In this document: positions 60,873 through 64,000 of the stretch, piece by piece
Position numbering within the stretch: the stretch's first letter is position 1
Layout: every line of letters starts with the position of its first letter
Origin: Smittia aterrima
Lineage: Eukaryota; Arthropoda; Insecta; Diptera; Chironomidae
Reading direction: 5' to 3'
DNA: 64,000 bases
NCBI GenBank assembly: GCA_033063855.1
Contig: CP093831.1
Span: 22,134,001-22,198,000 of the forward strand
Program-made: the position numbers and the translations under genes
Notes under the pieces: generated by a model
Seen by the model: the letters and a program-made list of their open reading frames with translations, nothing else
The model's database searches: none
What the model was told of the DNA's origin: nothing

Positions 60873-61992
60873 TTAGTCAGGAAGCGTTAAAATCTCGCAT
60901 CCAACTTCTGTGATTAGAATTGTGTGTTCAAACTGAGCTGTTCTTGAGTTATCCATTGTGGTTGTTGTCCAATTATCCTCCCAAAGCACTAATTCTGGTG
61001 ATCCCAACGAAAGAATTGGTTCAATTGTAAATGTCATTCCTGGTTTCATCACGCCAATGTCAAAGTTGTTTTCGTAATGCAATATTTCTGGAGGTCCATG
61101 AAAGTAAGATCCGATTCCGTGACCAATAAAAGCTGGAACAACTCGTAAGTCGGCTAATTTGGCGTATCCTGATATCGCAGCTCCGATTACATTGAATGGT
61201 TGCCCAGGTCGACAAAATTGGATTGCTGCTTCGAGAGCTGTTTCAGTATGAGCGACTAAATGGTGTCCACGTTCATCAACATTACCGACGAGCAAAGTTC
61301 TCGAACAATCACCGTGGAAGTTATTGAGAAATACGGTGATATCGATATTTATGATGTCCCCATCTGCTAACTTTCGATCGTCGGGAATTCCATGACACGC
61401 AACATTATTCACACTTGTGCAAATTGATTTAGGGAAGCCGATGTATCTTAAACAAGATGGATAAGCGTTGTTCTTAATTATTTCATTGTACACAAATTCA
61501 TCGATGTTGTCAGTCGTTACGCCAACCTAAAGAAGAAATGTTGTTTAAAAAGGTTTTGATAGATGAAATCGATTTCTTACCTTCACAATGTCGTTGCATT
61601 TCTTTAAAATATTCGCTGCTAACTTACAACTTGCTCGCATTCCAGAGATTTGTTCTTCATTCTTGATCTCAATGTTTCCGTCAGTTCTACTCGGTTTATT
61701 CCTTGTTTCTGAAAGTAAGAAAGTTTTAAACGCGCCATGAGTAAAGTAAAAATATTAAAATTATAAAGTAAGACTTACCATAGTAAGAAGGCTTCACAAT
61801 ATGATCAGGAACGGTCATCCGAGCATCGGAAACCTTTCCCGGCTTTCGAATCAATTCACATTTTCCTAAATTATAAGATTTCTTGAATAAATTTCGCAGT
61901 TGTAGAAAGTTTGTTATTCTCATGATTGAAACATCTGATTGTAGAGATTCTTTCGAAATTGAGAACATTTCTTGAGACAAGTTTAACGTCAT
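60873..61992 (-). CDS. MAP1D: Mitochondrial methionine aminopeptidase 1D
   Basis: Three exons, 61992-61779, 61708-61581 and 61526-60873, encode 331 residues, near the human length of about 335. The enzyme removes the initiator methionine from proteins made in mitochondria. The five metal ligands are visible in order: Asp in NIDITVFLN, Asp in HGDCSRT, His in GHGIGSYFHGPP, Glu in FTIEPIL and Glu in QFEHTILI. Substrate-side His lies in NNVACHGIPD. The N-terminal 75 residues carry KKSYNLGKCELIRKPGKVSDARMTVPDHIVKPSYYG, with the conserved P-x-x-I-x-x-P-x-Y linker. An earlier Met-rich stretch is a plausible targeting sequence, though it starts with several acidic residues, so a downstream start at MRITNFLQLR (residue 24) is possible. 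It diverges from PISD. Confidence 0.93.
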
Positions 61993-62250
61993 TTTATAAT
62001 TTTAAATATTTTGTAGAGACGTCACTGTCAAAGTTTGACATTACAGTTCGAAAAGTCTCCGTCGACGGGGTTTCAAAACAAGCTTATTAATTTTTTCTTT
62101 TCTCTAGCTCTCTGGTCACTTGAATACAGACACTGCTCGCAGTCTGACAATAAAACACTCCTTCAATCAATAATATTAAATTTGATTGAAGCCCCGCCAA
62201 AACGACTTCAAAAGTTACAATTTTAACAAAAAAACATTCTTTTAACTAAA
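61993..62250. promoter_or_regulatory. Divergent promoter region MAP1D / PISD
   Basis: 258 bp separate the start codons of two mitochondrial enzymes. Both promoters must lie in or beside this stretch. The PISD side rests on the small first exon called at 62251. Confidence 0.35.
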
Positions 62251-64000
62251 ATGACTGTTTATCTAGTGCCAAAAAGTAGATTGTAAGTTGACAACTCAAT
62301 GACTAATTCACTTGGAATTCATTTAATCATAATCCCCGATCGAAAATATTATAAAACAGAAAACAATAGTTTATACAATCAAAAGTCGAGTGAACATAAA
62401 GTCCAAAATACAAAAACGCAATTTAATGTTTCTGTACAACATTTCTATATTAAAGCATGAAGTGATAAGAATCGTATCATAAAGATTAGAGGTGACTTTC
62501 CGGAAAGTGTTTGTTTGAGGAGAAACTTCACATGTGAAGTGAGGATGATAATCTAAATTGAATAATGGATTGCTTATGCAAAATTCAACTGAGCGCTTGT
62601 GTTTTATTCATTCTGTGCCTCAGCAAATTTTTACTGGGAGAGTGATGCTCGACCCTCAATTGAGAGTTGGAAGTGAACTTGTCTGATTGTTGTGATGAGA
62701 GGAGAATTTTGCATTACGTTTAAGGTCGAGTACTTTTATCTTCGTGGAACTTGTTTTCGGTTGTACAGATGTTGCGCGTGAATCATCTGTTGCGTCAAAT
62801 CTTGTTTTTGTTATTAAACTGAAGCAGATACCCAAAACAGTTTTCTTTCTACCCAAAACAGTTCATTGATCTCTACGTCATTATGCATTTCTTCTATTTA
62901 AAGTCACGACGTCATGAAATATTTGTTAGTTTCCTTCACATTCTTCTTCATCAACATCATACGATTCCATATTTTATTCACGAACCAATTGAGCGGTTTC
63001 TTCAATTGAGATAAACGAAAATGTTTTTTCTTCTCTTGAATTTAGGATCACAAAAGCTACAAACTTCAGAGCAAAACAATGGAATTCAAGGTGGACAATA
63101 GTTCGACGTCCGTTTTCAAAGTCACAATTCTATAATGGTTCATCCACGAACCAATCGAATAATACCGGCAAAGGTAAATTACATAAAATTAAACGTAAAT
63201 GGCGGTGGACTGCCGGCGCGGGTTGGACAATTTTATCAGTTCTCGACTGGTGGTTATTGGCTGCAGGTGGATGGCTTTCATGGCAAGGAGCGGTATTAAG
63301 ATGGACACCTCTAGGAGTTGCTTTAGTAGCAGCTGCTCAATGGCATCTACACAATCGTGATTGTGATTTGAAAGGCTTACCTCGTACAGCTCCTCATTGG
63401 CAGGTTAGTTATCGCGGTTTGACTTCGATTAATCTTGACGAATAATTCCTCAAACTTTTCATTACAGACACAAGTTTATTGCTCACTCCCCTTACGTCTA
63501 ATGAGCAAAGCCTGGGGCTGGTTAGCCGAGCGACCCGTTCCAACAACATTCAGACCAACAATTTATGGCTGTTATTCATCAGCCTTCGGAGTCAACATGG
63601 ACGAAGCTATCGTTTCAGATTTAAAGTAGGTTTACGTATAAACTTAAGGGGATTTAGGGAGAAAATGGTGAATTTTCGAACCAGACTTGTTTCCTCTTTA
63701 GATACACCTAAGGCCGATCGTATGTAATTTGACTGAACAAATATTTGACGCTCAATTCTTTCATTGTTGTGGTGCTGGCTTACAAACCTTCAATTTGCTT
63801 AACTTTCCATTTTGATTTCCACAAATTTGTCTAATTAAAGCTTTTTCATTGACTAGGCATTACCGAACTTTGTCGGAGTTCTTCACGCGTGCTATTAGAC
63901 CCGACTGTCGTATAATCTCACCTGAATGCGTTGTATCTCCATGTGACGGCCGAGTTCTTCATTTCGGTCCTGTCACTGCAGAAACGCACATGGAACAAGT
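62251..64000 (+). CDS. PISD: Phosphatidylserine decarboxylase, mitochondrial (partial, runs off right edge)
   Basis: Exons 62251-62282, 63046-63403, 63468-63625 and 63857 to the window end give the first 230 residues. PISD makes phosphatidylethanolamine from phosphatidylserine at the mitochondrial inner membrane. The tiny first exon (MTVYLVPKSR) was chosen because its strong GTAAGT donor has the phase required by the next exon; the join reads LITKATNFRAKQWNSRW, a basic presequence without acidic residues. A membrane region follows (AGWTILSVLDWWLLAAGG). Conserved family segments are LPLRLMSKAWGWL, YHYRTLSEFF-type sequence KHYRTLSEFFTRAIRP, and SPCDGRVLHFGPV. The catalytic LGST self-cleavage motif lies beyond the window. 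The first intron of 763 bp is long for this region. Confidence 0.92.
62283..63045 (+). other. First intron of PISD
   Basis: 763 bp between GTAAGT and TTTAG. It holds no recognised element. A 66-codon minus-strand open frame at 62656-62856 has no motif and is not called. Confidence 0.6.

Noticed and set aside
62656..62856. 66-codon minus-strand open frame in the PISD first intron
   Set aside because: Ser/Thr/Lys-rich, no motif and no supporting signal.
1..64000. tRNA, rRNA, CRISPR arrays, intact transposons
   Set aside because: None seen by eye on either strand; small or decayed elements could have been missed without a model search.

Overview
The window is nuclear DNA from an insect, most likely a dipteran and possibly a midge-like nematoceran. 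Introns are mostly 50-75 bp with GT/AG ends, the DNA is AT-rich, and UTRs and spacers inside gene clusters are short. Several products are insect types: an alpha-PS3-like integrin, SAYP/e(y)3, HAUS6/dgt6 and NSL3. I see no bacterial, viral or organellar segment and no intact transposable element. The order-level placement is inference.

Layout. 0-0.4 kb: probable last exon of an unidentified gene. 0.4-6.8 kb: no gene seen. 6.8-9.9 kb: two tandem C2H2 zinc-finger paralogues on the minus strand. 12.4-28.2 kb: a dense cluster of housekeeping genes, in order HAUS6(+), KANSL3/NSL3(+), DMAC2L(-), DHX15(+), GrpE/Roe1(-), Tom7(+), RpL35(-), KAP3(+) and a DUF4246 protein(-). 28.9-33.1 kb: SAYP/e(y)3(-), a chromatin-remodeller subunit. 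33.1-47.3 kb: mostly non-coding, holding only the tyrosylprotein sulfotransferase gene (+, 41.9-43.3 kb). That gene sits between two inverted copies of a roughly 1.6 kb sequence, parts of which are almost identical. 47.3-55.0 kb: a multidomain fatty acid synthase (-). 55.9-59.7 kb: an integrin alpha subunit (-). 60.9-62.0 kb: mitochondrial methionine aminopeptidase MAP1D(-). 62.25 kb to the right edge: phosphatidylserine decarboxylase PISD(+), cut by the window end.

How the genes relate. Several divergent pairs share short spacers. Two of these pairs have matching mitochondrial roles: GrpE with Tom7 (protein import), and MAP1D with PISD (both mitochondrial enzymes). DMAC2L diverges from DHX15 and RpL35 from KAP3. 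KANSL3 and DMAC2L converge with only 42 bp between stop codons, and their poly(A) signals lie inside that gap, so the transcripts probably overlap at their ends.

The observations I rate highest are the inverted duplication around the sulfotransferase gene, which looks like a micro-inversion scar or a gene-converted repeat; the DUF4246 protein, an intron-free coding region with residues placed like those of 2-oxoglutarate/Fe(II) oxygenases; the repeated PKLTIK-like motif in SAYP; and a hairpin inside an unusually long DHX15 intron. Exon boundaries were worked out by eye from splice sites and reading frame. The exon sums are whole numbers of codons for every complete multi-exon gene.
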